Origin: Pseudomonadota bacterium
Lineage (GTDB): Bacteria > Pseudomonadota > Gammaproteobacteria > Steroidobacterales > Steroidobacteraceae
Direction of reading: 5' to 3'
DNA length: 40,628 nucleotides
Assembly: GCA_021845825.1 (NCBI GenBank)
Contig: JAJZVF010000005.1
Location: 1-40,628 of the forward strand
In this document: piece by piece, positions 25,754 to 36,030 of the stretch
Layout: each line of letters opens with the position of its first letter
Position numbering within the stretch: the stretch's first letter is position 1
Notes under the pieces: model-generated
The model's input: the letters and a program-made list of their open reading frames with translations, nothing else
Told to the model about the DNA's origin: nothing
Databases searched by the model: none
Position numbers and translations under genes: made by a program

Positions 25754-26029
25754 ATGGTCATGATCCGATCGATTCTCATCGTCATCGGCTCTGCCTTCGC
25801 ACTTGCAGCGTGCTCGAGCCTGCCGGCACCACGGCCGCACAGCCGCCTCGCCGCCACCACACCGGCCGGTTGTGTCCGCAGCGCAGACAGCCTGATACCC
25901 TCCAAGAGTCCGTGCATGACTCCAGGCAGCTCGTATTCGCAACGGCAGATTCGCCAGACCGGCCACACCAATCTGGCGCGGGCACTGCAGAGCCTCGACC
26001 CGGACGTCACCGCGGTAGGAACCCCCTAG
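25754..26029 (+). CDS. Small predicted lipoprotein of unknown function
   Basis: MVMIRSILIVIGSAFALAACSSLP has a lipoprotein signal and lipobox; mature part CVRSADSLIPSKSPCMTPGSSYSQRQIRQTGHTNLARALQSLDPDVTAVGTP. The start may be the second ATG at 25760. Confidence 0.65.
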   Translation: MVMIRSILIVIGSAFALAACSSLPAPRPHSRLAATTPAGCVRSADSLIPSKSPCMTPGSSYSQRQIRQTGHTNLARALQSLDPDVTAVGTP

Positions 26030-26099
26030 GGTAGGCGGCGCCGCTTCCCGAACGGGGCCCGCTGCGGGGGGGAGCCCCGGCGGACGGGGGCAGGATCGC

Positions 26100-26975
26100 T
26101 CAAGTAAACAGCCGCTTCGGCCGCACGCCTGCACGGCCATCGGCCTCGCCTATGCCAAGGAAGCGCCCATCCTCGTACAACCTGACCTTGCCGGCGGCGA
26201 TATTTGCCTTTTCGAGCTCCACCGGCTGTCCGTGGCGGATGCGCCCGGCCTGCAAAGCGCTGAGATTCACCGCCGGAAGGTGCTGCAGCGGCCAGTCCGC
26301 CGGCAAGATCCGTGGTGTCTGCCCGCGCTCGCAAGCAAGCGCGATGGACGCCAGGGTCTGCATCGGCTCTAGATCAAAAGGCTCGACGCTCGAGCGTCGA
26401 AGCGACGCGACGTGACCGCAGGTGCCGAGCTCCCGGGCGATATCCTCGGCGAGCGTGCGCACATAAGTGCCCTTGGAGCAGTGCGTCTCCAGCTCGATCT
26501 GCCCGGTCCGCTGCCCGAGGAGCCGCAACTCGAAGATTTCGATGGGGCGTGCCTCCCGCTCCACCACCACACCCGAGCGGGCCAGCTGGTAAAGCGGCCG
26601 GCCAGCGCGCTTCAGGGCAGAGTACATCGGGGGAACCTGACGCCCCGGCCCGAGGAATCCCCTGAGGACTGCACCGATCCGCTCGGCCGCGAGCTCCGGC
26701 ACGGCGCAGCGCTCGAGGATCGCTCCTTCGCGGTCGCCGGTGGCCGTGCGCACACCGAGTGTGAGGGTGAATCGATAGCGCTTGCGGCTCGAGAGAATCT
26801 CCCCGGCGATCTTGGTGGCCTCGCCGAGGCAGATCGGCAGCATGCCCGTCGCCAGCGGGTCAAGGCTGCCGGCATGACCCGCCTTTGCCGCTCCGAGGAG
26901 CCGGCGCACGCGCTGCAGCGCGCCATTTGAGGAAAGCCCCTCGGGCTTGTCGAGCAACACGATGCCGGTGAGCAT
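26100..26975 (-). CDS. truB: tRNA pseudouridine(55) synthase
   Basis: 291 aa; GIVLLDKPEGLSSNGALQRVRRLLGAAKAGHAGSLDPLATGMLPICLGEATK. Confidence 0.96.
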   Translation of the reverse strand: MLTGIVLLDKPEGLSSNGALQRVRRLLGAAKAGHAGSLDPLATGMLPICLGEATKIAGEILSSRKRYRFTLTLGVRTATGDREGAILERCAVPELAAERIGAVLRGFLGPGRQVPPMYSALKRAGRPLYQLARSGVVVEREARPIEIFELRLLGQRTGQIELETHCSKGTYVRTLAEDIARELGTCGHVASLRRSSVEPFDLEPMQTLASIALACERGQTPRILPADWPLQHLPAVNLSALQAGRIRHGQPVELEKANIAAGKVRLYEDGRFLGIGEADGRAGVRPKRLFT

Positions 26976-27003
26976 GGGCAGTCTGCGTACGCTCCCGGGC
27001 GCG

Positions 27004-27384
27004 CTAGGAAAGCTTGTGCTTGGCCTGATCCTGTTCCACCGCCCGATTGATCAGACCGGTGAGCCCGGCGGCCCTATCGGCCGTGTCGTCCAATACGAAT
27101 TCGAGCCGCGGCGCATGCCGCAGCCCGAGCGAGCGGCCCGCCTCCCCGCGCAGGAAGCCCCCCGCGTGCGTCAGGCCGCGACGCACCTCCTCGGGCGGAT
27201 GCGTACCGGCGAAGGGAATGAAAAACACGCGGGCGAGCCCCATGTCGGCCGAAAGACTGACGGCCGTGATGGTCACGTTGCCCACCCGCGGGTCCTTGAC
27301 CTCGCGAGTGATCAGTGCCGCAAGCACCCGCTGCAGCTGTGCCTCGATCTTGCGCCCCCTCGAGCTGGTCTGACTCACGGGCAC
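27004..27384 (-). CDS. rbfA: Ribosome-binding factor A
   Basis: 126 aa; RKIEAQLQRVLAALITREVKDPRVGNVTITAVSLSADMGLARVFF. Confidence 0.94.
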   Translation of the reverse strand: MPVSQTSSRGRKIEAQLQRVLAALITREVKDPRVGNVTITAVSLSADMGLARVFFIPFAGTHPPEEVRRGLTHAGGFLRGEAGRSLGLRHAPRLEFVLDDTADRAAGLTGLINRAVEQDQAKHKLS

Positions 27385-27387
27385 CGC

Positions 27388-29964
27388 TCACAGGCTCCGG
27401 GCGACCTCAACGCGCGCGAAGCACTCGATTTGATCGCCCACACGCACGTCCTGGTAGTTCTTCACGCCGATACCGCACTCGGTGCCGGCGCGCACCTCGC
27501 TCACATCGTCCTTGAAGCGGCGCAAAGACTCCAGCGCGCCTTCGAAGATCACCACGTTGTCGCGCAGCACGCGGATGGGGTTGTTGCGCCTCACCAAGCC
27601 CTCGGTCACGAGGCAGCCGGCGACGACGCCGAATTTGCTGGAGCGGAACACTTCGCGCACCTGTGCCACGCCCACGATCTGTTCCTTGATTTCCGGGCGC
27701 AGCAGCCCGGTCATCATCTGCTTCACGTCGTCGATGGCTTCGTAGATGATGCTGTAGTAGCGAACTTCGACGCCGGTCTCCTTCATGGCCTCGCGCGCGC
27801 CGGAATCGGCGCGGACATTGAAGCCGATGATGAGCGCCTTCGATGCCGCAGCCAGCTGCACGTCCGAGACCGTGATGCCGCCGAGGCCGCTCGCGATCAG
27901 TTTGACTTGGACTTCGTCCGTAGAGAGATTGGTGAGCGCCTCGCGCAACGCCTCAGCGCTGCCCTGCACGTCCGCCTTGATCAGGATCGCTACGACCCCG
28001 GCCTTTTCTTCGCCCAGCTGCGAGAACACGTCCTCCGCACGCGTCGCCTGGCGCGCAAGCTTCACGTCGCGAGACCTGCCCTGGCGATAGAGCGCCACCT
28101 CGCGAGCCTTGCGCTCACTCTCGAGCACCAGGATCTCGTCCCCCGCGTTCGGCGCGCCGGAAAGACCCAACACGACCACCGGCATGGAAGGCGGAGCCTC
28201 CTCGACGGGCCGGCCGTTCTCGTCGAACATGGCGCGCACGCGACCGAACTCCGGACCGGCGATGATCGGATCGCCGAGGCGAAGCGTGCCCTTCTTCACG
28301 AGCACGGTGGCGACCGCCCCCCGGCCCTTCTCGACGCTCGATTCGATCACCACGCCGCTTGCAAGCCCGGCGCGCGGCGCGCGCAACTCGAGCACCTCCG
28401 CCTGCAGCAGCACCGCCTCGAGCAACGCATCGATCCCCTGGCCGGTGTGCGCCGAGACGTTGACGAACATGTTCTGCCCGCCCCATTCCTCGGGAATGAC
28501 CTCTTGCTTGGCGAGCTCCGTGCGCACCCGATCCGGATCCGCCCCGCTCTTGTCTATCTTGTTGACCGCCACGACGATCGGCACCCCCGCCGCACGGGCG
28601 TGCTGGATCGCCTCGATCGTCTGCGGCATGACCCCGTCGTCGGCCGCAACCACCAGGATGACCACATCGGTCGCTTTCGCGCCGCGCGCGCGCATGGCGG
28701 TGAACGCGGCATGACCGGGTGTGTCGATGAAGGTCACCACTCCCTTCGGGGTCTCGACGTGATAGGCGCCGATGTGCTGAGTGATCCCGCCGGCCTCGCC
28801 GGCCGCAACCTTGGTGCGGCGGATGTAATCGAGGAGCGAGGTCTTGCCGTGGTCGACGTGGCCCATCACCGTCACGACCGGCGGACGGGCTTCGAGCTGG
28901 ACCTCCTCGGCCTTCTCGCCCTGCAGATCGACCTCGATCTGGTTTTCCTGCAGCAGCTTCGGCGTATGGCCCATTTCCTCCACGACCAGCACCGCGGTAT
29001 CCCGGTCGAGCGGCTGGTTGATGGTGGCCATGACACCGAGGTTCATCAATGTCTTGATGACCGCAGGAGCCTTCACCGCCATCTTCTGGGCGAGCTCGGC
29101 CACAGTGATCGTCTCGCCGATGCTGACCTCGCGCACCACCGGGGCGGTGGGTCTCTCGAAACCATGACGGCCCTCGCCCGCGCTCGGCACGGGGCGCGTC
29201 TTGGCGTGACGCTTTTTCTTGAAGCGCGAGCTGACATCCGTGGCGACGTGCAGCTCTTCCCTGCCATAACGGGTATGGCGGTCGTCCACCAGCGGCTTGC
29301 CGCGCACCGGCGCCGGCGCCGGTGCCGGCGGAGCCTGCCCCTCGGCCTCTGCCTCCGGCGGCGCCAGGGTCGCCTTGACCTCTTCCCGAGCGCGGCGCTC
29401 GCGCTCCTCGCGCTCCCGGTCTTCACGCTCCCGGCGCTCCTGCTCCTCCTGGGCACGCTGCTCGGCCTGATGCCGCGCCTCCTCTTGAGCACGTCTGCGA
29501 GCGGCTTCTTCCTCCTCGATTCGGCGACGATTCTCGGCTTCCAGCCGCTCATTTTCCCGGCGCTCGGCCTCGGCGCGCTCGGCCTCTTCGCTTTCGCGCC
29601 GCTTCTGCTCGATCTCGTCGTGCTGCTTGCGGGCCTGCTCCTCGAGGACGTCTCGCTTGATGTAGGTGCGCTTGGTACGCACTTCCACATTGACGGTGCG
29701 AGAGCGTCCCTGCGCGCTCGCGAGCTTCAGTTCGCTCTGGGTCTTGCGCTTCAACGTGATGCGACGGGGCGCGGCATCGCCTTCGGCCGCCGCTCCCGCG
29801 CCATGACTGCGCCGCAGATGGGTCAGGAGCTCCAGCTTGGCATCATCGCTGATGCGATCCTCAGGGCCGTTGACCTGGATACCCGCCTGATCGAGCTGCA
29901 CGAGCAGCCGGTCCACGGGCACCTTCAGGACTTCGGCAAACTGGGCTACCGTCACTTCCGCCAT
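27388..29964 (-). CDS. infB: Translation initiation factor IF-2
   Basis: 858 aa; [60 protein letters not shown], charged N-terminal coiled coil. Confidence 0.97.
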   Translation of the reverse strand: MAEVTVAQFAEVLKVPVDRLLVQLDQAGIQVNGPEDRISDDAKLELLTHLRRSHGAGAAAEGDAAPRRITLKRKTQSELKLASAQGRSRTVNVEVRTKRTYIKRDVLEEQARKQHDEIEQKRRESEEAERAEAERRENERLEAENRRRIEEEEAARRRAQEEARHQAEQRAQEEQERREREDREREERERRAREEVKATLAPPEAEAEGQAPPAPAPAPVRGKPLVDDRHTRYGREELHVATDVSSRFKKKRHAKTRPVPSAGEGRHGFERPTAPVVREVSIGETITVAELAQKMAVKAPAVIKTLMNLGVMATINQPLDRDTAVLVVEEMGHTPKLLQENQIEVDLQGEKAEEVQLEARPPVVTVMGHVDHGKTSLLDYIRRTKVAAGEAGGITQHIGAYHVETPKGVVTFIDTPGHAAFTAMRARGAKATDVVILVVAADDGVMPQTIEAIQHARAAGVPIVVAVNKIDKSGADPDRVRTELAKQEVIPEEWGGQNMFVNVSAHTGQGIDALLEAVLLQAEVLELRAPRAGLASGVVIESSVEKGRGAVATVLVKKGTLRLGDPIIAGPEFGRVRAMFDENGRPVEEAPPSMPVVVLGLSGAPNAGDEILVLESERKAREVALYRQGRSRDVKLARQATRAEDVFSQLGEEKAGVVAILIKADVQGSAEALREALTNLSTDEVQVKLIASGLGGITVSDVQLAAASKALIIGFNVRADSGAREAMKETGVEVRYYSIIYEAIDDVKQMMTGLLRPEIKEQIVGVAQVREVFRSSKFGVVAGCLVTEGLVRRNNPIRVLRDNVVIFEGALESLRRFKDDVSEVRAGTECGIGVKNYQDVRVGDQIECFARVEVARSL

Positions 29965-29983
29965 ATGTCATGCACCCCTGAGA

Positions 29984-31480
29984 TCAGTGGCCGGGCGCGA
30001 ACCAAGGCGCCCGCGCGGTCATGATGAGTTTGCCTGCCTTTTCCGGAGCCAGGCCCTCGATATCGGCAAGGTCGTCCACCGACTGCTCGGCCAAATCCTC
30101 GCGCGTACGCACCCCGTGACGCGCAAGCGCCAGCGCCAGATCCGGGCTCATGCCCTCGAGCAACAGCAGATCGTCGGCCGGCATGGCCTGATCCAGCGAT
30201 TCCTCGCTGGCAATGGCCTGCGTGAGCAGCACATCGCGCGCACGGTTGCGCAACTCCTTGACGATCTGCTCGTCGAACTCTGCAATGGACGCGAGCTCGC
30301 CCTGCGGCACGTAGGCAATTTCCTCGATGGTCGAAAACCCTTCCTGCGCCAGGATGGTGGCGACGTCCTCGTCGACATCGAGCTGCTTCATGAACAGCTG
30401 CACCAGTGCCTTGGCCTCGGACTCGCTCTTCGCATCCGCGTCCGACTCGGTCATGACATTGAGCTCCCAGCCGCTCAGCTGGCTCGCCAGACGGATGTTC
30501 TGCCCGCCGCGGCCGATCGCCTGGGAGAGCTTGTCCTCGGCAACCGCGATATCCATGCTGTGGGAGTCCTCATCGACCACGATGGACAGTACCTCGGCCG
30601 GCGACATGGCGTTGATAACGAACTGCGCGGGGTTCTCGTCATAGGGAATGATGTCCACACGCTCGCCGGCGATCTCGTTGGACACCGCCTGCACACGCGA
30701 CCCGCGCATGCCGACGCATGCGCCCACCGGGTCGATACGCGGATCGGTGCTGCGCACGGCGATCTTGGCGCGCACGCCAGGATCGCGCGCCGCCCCGAGG
30801 ATATGGATCAGACCCTGGCCAACCTCGGGTACCTCGAGCTTGAACAGCTCGATGAGAAACTCCGGCGCGGTGCGCGTGAGAAACAGCTGCGGCCCGCGCA
30901 GCTCCGAGCGCACCTCGCGCAGGTAGGCCTTGATGCGGTCCTGAGCCTTGACCTGCTCCCGCGGGATCATGTCGGTGCGCGGCACGAACCCCTCTGCATT
31001 GGAGCCGAGGTCGATGTAGATGCCGTTGCGATCGACACGCTTGACGACGCCGCTGACGAGCGTACCGACGCGATCGCGGTAGGCGTCCACCACCTGCTGG
31101 CGCTCGGCCTCGCGCACCTTCTGAACGATGACCTGCTTGGCCTGCTGCGCCGCGATGCGCCCGAAGGACACCGATTCAATCGGCTGCTCGACGAAGCCGC
31201 CGACTTCAACCTTCGCATCGAGGTCGCGCGCATCCTCCAAACGCAGCTCCCGATCGGGCGCCTGCAGCTCGTTGGAGTCGTCCGCGAAAACTTTCCAGCG
31301 GCGAAACGTCTCGTAATCGCCGCTCTTGCGGTCGATGGCCACGCGCACGTCCCATTCCTCACCGTGCTTGCGGCGCGTCGCAGAGGCGAGCGCCGCCTCG
31401 AGCGCCTCGAAAATCACTTCTTTGTCGACGCCCTTCTCATTCGAGACGGCATCCACAACCATCAGGATTTCCTTGTTCAC
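29984..31480 (-). CDS. nusA: Transcription termination/antitermination protein NusA
   Basis: GTG start giving (M)[51 protein letters not shown]1, KH ([28 protein letters not shown]) and C-terminal acidic repeats. Confidence 0.95.
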   Translation of the reverse strand: MNKEILMVVDAVSNEKGVDKEVIFEALEAALASATRRKHGEEWDVRVAIDRKSGDYETFRRWKVFADDSNELQAPDRELRLEDARDLDAKVEVGGFVEQPIESVSFGRIAAQQAKQVIVQKVREAERQQVVDAYRDRVGTLVSGVVKRVDRNGIYIDLGSNAEGFVPRTDMIPREQVKAQDRIKAYLREVRSELRGPQLFLTRTAPEFLIELFKLEVPEVGQGLIHILGAARDPGVRAKIAVRSTDPRIDPVGACVGMRGSRVQAVSNEIAGERVDIIPYDENPAQFVINAMSPAEVLSIVVDEDSHSMDIAVAEDKLSQAIGRGGQNIRLASQLSGWELNVMTESDADAKSESEAKALVQLFMKQLDVDEDVATILAQEGFSTIEEIAYVPQGELASIAEFDEQIVKELRNRARDVLLTQAIASEESLDQAMPADDLLLLEGMSPDLALALARHGVRTREDLAEQSVDDLADIEGLAPEKAGKLIMTARAPWFAPGH

Positions 31481-31535
31481 TACTGTCACCTCTGCAACCG
31501 GCGGTCCGTGCGGACCGCTCGCCCGACTCGCCAAC

Positions 31536-31988
31536 CTAACCTGCCAACCTGGCCTTGGCCACGTCCCCAAAACCCACCGCAACCCGCTCGCCGTCGACCT
31601 CGAGCTCGATCCCCGTATCGCCTACCGCGCGCAGCGTCCCGGTGTAGCGGCGCCGTCCCTCGCGCGCAGCGGCGAGCTCCACGAAGACCCTCGCGCCCAC
31701 GAAGCGCTCGAAGTGCGCCCTCGTGCGCAGCACCCGGTCGAAGCCTGGCGAAGACACCTCAAGGGTGTAGGCCGTTGGCATAGGGTCCTCGACGTCAAGC
31801 AGCGCCGATACCTCACGGCTGACGCGCTCGCAGTCCTCGATACCTACCCCGCCCGGATGATCGATGTAAAGCCGCACCACGGCGCTGCCTCGGCCCCCGC
31901 CGTGCTCCAGGTCGACCAGTTCAAAGCCGAGCCGCCCGACCAAGGGCTCAATGAGGGCGATGAGCCGCTCTCGCAACGTCGCAGACAT
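31536..31988 (-). CDS. rimP: Ribosome maturation factor RimP
   Basis: [87 protein letters not shown]; upstream of nusA-infB. Confidence 0.94.
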   Translation of the reverse strand: MSATLRERLIALIEPLVGRLGFELVDLEHGGGRGSAVVRLYIDHPGGVGIEDCERVSREVSALLDVEDPMPTAYTLEVSSPGFDRVLRTRAHFERFVGARVFVELAAAREGRRRYTGTLRAVGDTGIELEVDGERVAVGFGDVAKARLAG

Positions 31989-32010
31989 CGATGCTCCCGC
32001 GCCCCGGGCC

Positions 32011-32037
32011 AAAAAAAAGAATGGGCCCCGCGGCCCA
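32011..32037 (-). terminator. Intrinsic terminator in the rimP leader, just upstream of rimP
   Basis: Minus strand TGGGCC-GCGG-GGCCCA followed by TTCTTTTTTTT; ends about 22 bp before the rimP ATG. Confidence 0.7.
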
Positions 32038-32075
32038 CCCACGCCCGAACGGCCTCAGCCTGTTCGGGCCAACCA

Positions 32076-32106
32076 TAAAAACGCAAAAAGCCCCTCGGGG
32101 GGCTTT
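32076..32106 (-). terminator. Second (upstream) intrinsic terminator in the rimP leader
   Basis: Minus strand AAAGCCCC-CCGA-GGGGCTTT continuing TTGCGTTTTT. Confidence 0.75.
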
Positions 32107-32108
32107 CT

Positions 32109-32160
32109 GGCTATTCTCCTGTTGAACAGGCTTCGGGGCGCTAGCCCCGAGGGCATAGCC
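32109..32160 (-). ncRNA. Structured leader or small RNA candidate: closing stem enclosing two hairpins
   Basis: GGCTAT (32109..32114) pairs with ATAGCC (32155..32160); inside are CCTGT-TGA-ACAGG (32118..32130) and CTTCGGGGC-GCTA-GCCCCGAGG (32131..32152). Strand assigned from the terminator and rimP direction; the shape is near-symmetric on both strands. Confidence 0.45.
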
Positions 32161-32315
32161 ACTCCGATCCCCACGGCCGAGGCACTGCGAAGGCGTGCAT
32201 TGTACGCCGACACGAGTGGGCAAGTATAGGATTTTCTGCCGTCCGCGGTTTTATAGGGGCCTCGAGGCTTGCGCCGCCCGCGACGCAAGCCCGCCGACCC
32301 CGGTACCATGCGCCG

Positions 32316-32732
32316 ATGAGTCCCTACGAGGCAGCTGCGCGGGGCACCGGAGGCGCTGCGGCGCGAGTCGATCGCTGGCTCTTCGGGGTGCGCCTCTTCA
32401 AGTCCCGCTCCCTGGCCGCTCAGGCGGTGAGCGGCGGCAAAGTCCGCGTCAACGACCGGCGAGTCAAACCGGCACACACGCTACGCCCGGGAGACCGGCT
32501 GAGCTTCGTGCGGGCGGAAGCGCTGTTCGAGTGTGTGGTGGCGCAGATTCCGGCACGCCGGGGACCCGCTCCGGAGGCGCGGCACTGTTATCAGGAGACC
32601 GGCGCCAGCCAGGCACGCCGGGCCGAGCTTGCCGGGCGAATGCGCCTGGCATCAGCGCACCCCCCACGACCGCAGCAGCGTCCGGATAAGCATCAGCGGC
32701 GTGAGCTGCGCCGATTGCGCGGTCGTGGTTGA
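32316..32732 (+). CDS. hslR: Ribosome-associated heat shock protein Hsp15 (S4 domain)
   Basis: 138 aa; RVDRWLFGVRLFKSRSLAAQAVSGGKVRVNDRRVKPAHTLRPGDRLSFVR. Confidence 0.88.
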   Translation: MSPYEAAARGTGGAAARVDRWLFGVRLFKSRSLAAQAVSGGKVRVNDRRVKPAHTLRPGDRLSFVRAEALFECVVAQIPARRGPAPEARHCYQETGASQARRAELAGRMRLASAHPPRPQQRPDKHQRRELRRLRGRG

Positions 32733-32903
32733 TCCGGTCGCTGTCGCCCCAAGACAAGTGCTCGGGTGGCCCTGCGGCCGATAATGTGGCCGATCGTCAT
32801 GAGCGTGCGCCGGACGGCACCGGGGGCGGCGAAGATTCGAGCCCGGGCGCCCTTGATCACCATGCAGCGCCCTCTGTATCACCGCGGGCGCGAGGTTCCC
32901 TCA

Positions 32904-34271
32904 ATGTCTCTTAGCGTGTTTGACATCTTCAAGATCGGCATCGGACCGTCGAGCTCGCACACCATGGGCCCGATGCGCGCCGCGCGTGAATTCCTGTTGA
33001 GCCTCGAGCAGGAAGGTCTGTTGCCCGCGGTGGAGTCACTCACCGTGCGCCTGTACGGCTCGCTTGCCCTGACGGGCCTCGGCCATGGCACTGATCGGGC
33101 GGTGCTCATGGGCCTTACGGGAGCCGAGCCCGAGACAGTCGATCCGGATCGCATCGAGCCGGCCCTGCAGTGCATCCGCGCAAACGGCCGCATCCGCCTG
33201 CTCGAGCGACACGAGATCAGGTTCGATGAGAGGAAAGATCTCTTGCTTCTGCGCACCGAGCGCCTGCCCGGGCACTCCAACGGCATGCGCTTCACGGCGA
33301 GCGGGGCCGGCGGCCAGTGCCTGCGCGAGGAGGATATCTACTCGGTCGGCGGCGGCTTTATCGTGCGCGCCGGCGAAACGCAGGCGCACGAGGCCGCCAT
33401 GCGCGCGCCCGCGCCCTACCCCTTCAACAACGGCCGCGAGCTGCTCAGCCAGTGCCGCGAGAACGGCCTGGAGATTTTCGAGCTGATGCTGGCCAACGAG
33501 CGCGCATGGTCCGGCGAGGACGAAGTGCGCGCGGGGGTGCTGCACATCTGGCAGGTGATGCAGGCGTGTGTCGAGCGAGGCTTTCGCCAAAACGGCGTGC
33601 TCCCCGGTCCTCTGAAGGTGCGCCGCCGCGCCCCGAAACTGTATCGGCAGCTCACCGAGAGCGCAGCGACCCGGCCGCTCGAGGCCATGGACTGGGTGGA
33701 TGCGTTTGCACTCGCGGTGAATGAGGAGAATGCCGCCGGCGGCCGGGTGGTCACGGCCCCGACCAACGGCGCGGCCGGCATCGTGCCGGCCGTGCTGCAC
33801 TACTACCGGAGGTTCGAGCCCGGCGCGAGCGAAGACGGTGTGATCCGCTTCCTGCTCACGGCGGCGGCTATCGGCATGCTCTACAAGCAGAATGCCTCGA
33901 TCTCGGGCGCAGAGATGGGCTGTCAGGGCGAGGTGGGCGTCGCCTGCTCCATGGCGGCGGCGGGCCTGGTGGCAGCGCTTCAGGGCAGCAATGAACAGGC
34001 GGAAAACGCCGCCGAGATCGGCATGGAGCACAACCTGGGGCTCACCTGCGACCCGGTGGGCGGGCTCGTGCAGATCCCGTGCATCGAGCGCAACGCCATG
34101 GGCGCGATCAAGGCGATCAACGCGGCCCGCCTGGCGATGCGCGGCGACGGCACCCACAAGGTCTCGCTCGATCACGTGATCCTCACCATGCGCCAGACCG
34201 GCGAGGACATGTCGACGATCTACAAGGAAACCTCCCAGGGAGGGCTCGCGGTGAACGTGCCGGAGTGCTAG
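32904..34271 (+). CDS. sdaA: L-serine ammonia-lyase, single-chain
   Basis: [88 protein letters not shown]. Confidence 0.95.
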   Translation: MSLSVFDIFKIGIGPSSSHTMGPMRAAREFLLSLEQEGLLPAVESLTVRLYGSLALTGLGHGTDRAVLMGLTGAEPETVDPDRIEPALQCIRANGRIRLLERHEIRFDERKDLLLLRTERLPGHSNGMRFTASGAGGQCLREEDIYSVGGGFIVRAGETQAHEAAMRAPAPYPFNNGRELLSQCRENGLEIFELMLANERAWSGEDEVRAGVLHIWQVMQACVERGFRQNGVLPGPLKVRRRAPKLYRQLTESAATRPLEAMDWVDAFALAVNEENAAGGRVVTAPTNGAAGIVPAVLHYYRRFEPGASEDGVIRFLLTAAAIGMLYKQNASISGAEMGCQGEVGVACSMAAAGLVAALQGSNEQAENAAEIGMEHNLGLTCDPVGGLVQIPCIERNAMGAIKAINAARLAMRGDGTHKVSLDHVILTMRQTGEDMSTIYKETSQGGLAVNVPEC

Positions 34272-34395
34272 GCGGCTGCGGACAGCTTGCCCGGCCCGGG
34301 TGAGCGTCGGGCAAAAGGCGCGGCTTGCGTCCGATGTTGCGCCGCCTGTGGCGGCGGACCGGGTCGCTGCGCCTGAGCAAGCGGTGCGCGCCGCA

Positions 34396-35427
34396 TCAGG
34401 ACGTCAGTCTGTCGGCGGCGAGCACCACGCGATTGCGGCCGGCGGCCTTGGCGCTGTAGAGGGCGACATCGGCGTTGTGTCGCAAGGACTCGAGCGTGTC
34501 GCCCGGACATCCCGCCGCCGCGCCGATCGACAGGGTCACCTCTCCGGCAAAGCGGCCGCCGTCGGCCCGCACGATCAAGGTGCGCTCGGCGCTGGCGCGG
34601 ATTTTCTCGGCAAGCGAGGCGGCTGCCGCCAGCGTCCTGGCGGGCAGGAAGACCACGAACTCATCCCCTCCCACACGGGCGGCGACGTCCTCGACGGCAA
34701 GCTGCCCGGACAGGATCTCGGCGATCTTCTGCAGCACCTTGTCCCCGATGACATGGCCATGGGTGTCGTTGACGCGCTTGAAGTTATCGACGTCCACGGC
34801 CAGGAACGCCGCTGCCGACAAATCGGCCGACTGCGCCCGCATCTCCACCGCGCGTTTGAAGCCGTACAGGTTGTTGAGGCCCGTGAGCGGGTCGCGCAGC
34901 GGCTCTGCCTGCGCCCGCTCCAGCCGCTCCATCACCACGGCGAACTGCTCGCGCTGCCCGATGAGCTGCTCATGCAGGCTCTTCAACGTCGTGCGTGCCT
35001 GCCACGCCCGCTGCAGCACCTCTGAAATCACGCGGCGAGCCGCCTGCGCCCCTTCGGGGCCGCTCAGCTGTTGCTTGGCCTCTTCCAGGCAGACGGTGAA
35101 GCGCTGTACCGTGGTCTCTGCCTCCAGGGTATCCTGCCCGGCCTTGCCGAGCAGCTCGCGCAGCTCCCTGCCCGCGAGCTCGAATGTCTCAACATCCCGG
35201 GCCGCGATGTGCAGAGCGTGCAGGCGGCAGATCTCGGCATCCGACAGCAAGCCTTCGGAGGCAAGCAGCTTCTTGAGTTCCTGAGTGAGCGCCGGATTGA
35301 GTTCGGCGACGTGCTCGTACCAGACGGCATAACTCAAGGGATGGTAGCCGGCCCGGTGCGGTGACATGAGCTGCAGGGCTCGACGCAGGATGGCGGCGCT
35401 TTCTTCCCTCGACTGCTGGTAGCGCAT
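34396..35427 (-). CDS. GGDEF-domain diguanylate cyclase with helical N-terminal domain
   Basis: 343 aa; DPLTGLNNLYGFKRAVEMR, FLAVDVDNFKRVNDTHGHVIGDKVL, VAARVGGDEFVVFLPA. Confidence 0.92.
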   Translation of the reverse strand: MRYQQSREESAAILRRALQLMSPHRAGYHPLSYAVWYEHVAELNPALTQELKKLLASEGLLSDAEICRLHALHIAARDVETFELAGRELRELLGKAGQDTLEAETTVQRFTVCLEEAKQQLSGPEGAQAARRVISEVLQRAWQARTTLKSLHEQLIGQREQFAVVMERLERAQAEPLRDPLTGLNNLYGFKRAVEMRAQSADLSAAAFLAVDVDNFKRVNDTHGHVIGDKVLQKIAEILSGQLAVEDVAARVGGDEFVVFLPARTLAAAASLAEKIRASAERTLIVRADGGRFAGEVTLSIGAAAGCPGDTLESLRHNADVALYSAKAAGRNRVVLAADRLTS

Positions 35428-35466
35428 GCGGCGGGTGCTGAGCGGTGTTTTTTACTTATTGTTACA

Positions 35467-35495
35467 AATATAGCATCCTCCAAGAGAGTATTGAA
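35467..35495 (-). promoter_or_regulatory. Putative sigma70 promoter of the diguanylate cyclase gene
   Basis: Minus strand TTCAAT-N17-TATATT in an AT-rich patch immediately upstream of the GGDEF gene. Confidence 0.4.
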
Positions 35496-35723
35496 CCCCT
35501 ACGCAGGAGGGCAAACGCCGTTGAGGAGCGCCACGGGCAATGCCCGCGGCGCTTGCCGGCATGCGTTGGCCCCGCAAGGACACGGTCGCGGGATCGGCGC
35601 TTCGCTCCGCCGGTCCGGTGGTCCAAGGAGCGTCCGGCCGGGTGTGCGCGCCGGGACGCGGGCGCGCGGGGCAGTCCGTTCCGCGCTTCTCAATGGTGCA
35701 GCCGCGACCGCCTCCGGCCGGCC

Positions 35724-35954
35724 TCAGTTCCCCGGCGGCGCGAAGCTCGGCACAGGCTTCGGCGGCTCCCCGTCCGCCGCCGCGGCCCGCTGCTCCCTTT
35801 TGATTCGCTCGTAGATCTCCTCGCGGTGCACCGCGATGTGTTTCGGCGCGTTGATGCCGATACGGACCTGATTGCCCTTGACGCCGAGCACCGTAATAGT
35901 GACCTCGTCCCCGATCATCACGGTCTCGCCGACCCGCCTTGTAAGTATAAGCAT
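35724..35954 (-). CDS. csrA: Carbon storage regulator CsrA
   Basis: [55 protein letters not shown], with AGAGGAA ribosome-binding site upstream. Confidence 0.96.
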   Translation of the reverse strand: MLILTRRVGETVMIGDEVTITVLGVKGNQVRIGINAPKHIAVHREEIYERIKREQRAAAADGEPPKPVPSFAPPGN

Positions 35955-36030
35955 CTGCTGTTCCTCTGTATGTTTTGATTCCAAAGAACGGTCCGATTCG
36001 CCGCCGTACCCGGCTCGATCTTCCCGAAAG

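Noticed and set aside
26947-30024. 1025-aa plus-strand ORF
   Set aside because: Complement of rbfA and infB; His/Arg/Leu-rich translation typical of antisense ORFs in GC-rich genomes.
32105-32204. tRNA gene upstream of rimP, as found in some gammaproteobacteria
   Set aside because: No T-arm GGTTCRANTCC or acceptor/CCA pattern on either strand; the structure is better described as leader hairpins.
31948-32223. 91-aa minus-strand ORF containing SQKAPRGAFCVF
   Set aside because: Spans the rimP leader hairpins and terminators; its sequence is explained by the RNA structure and it overlaps rimP out of frame.
35500-35723. tRNA-Ser or other RNA gene downstream of csrA
   Set aside because: GC-rich stretch with a hairpin (35528..35552) but no tRNA consensus elements.
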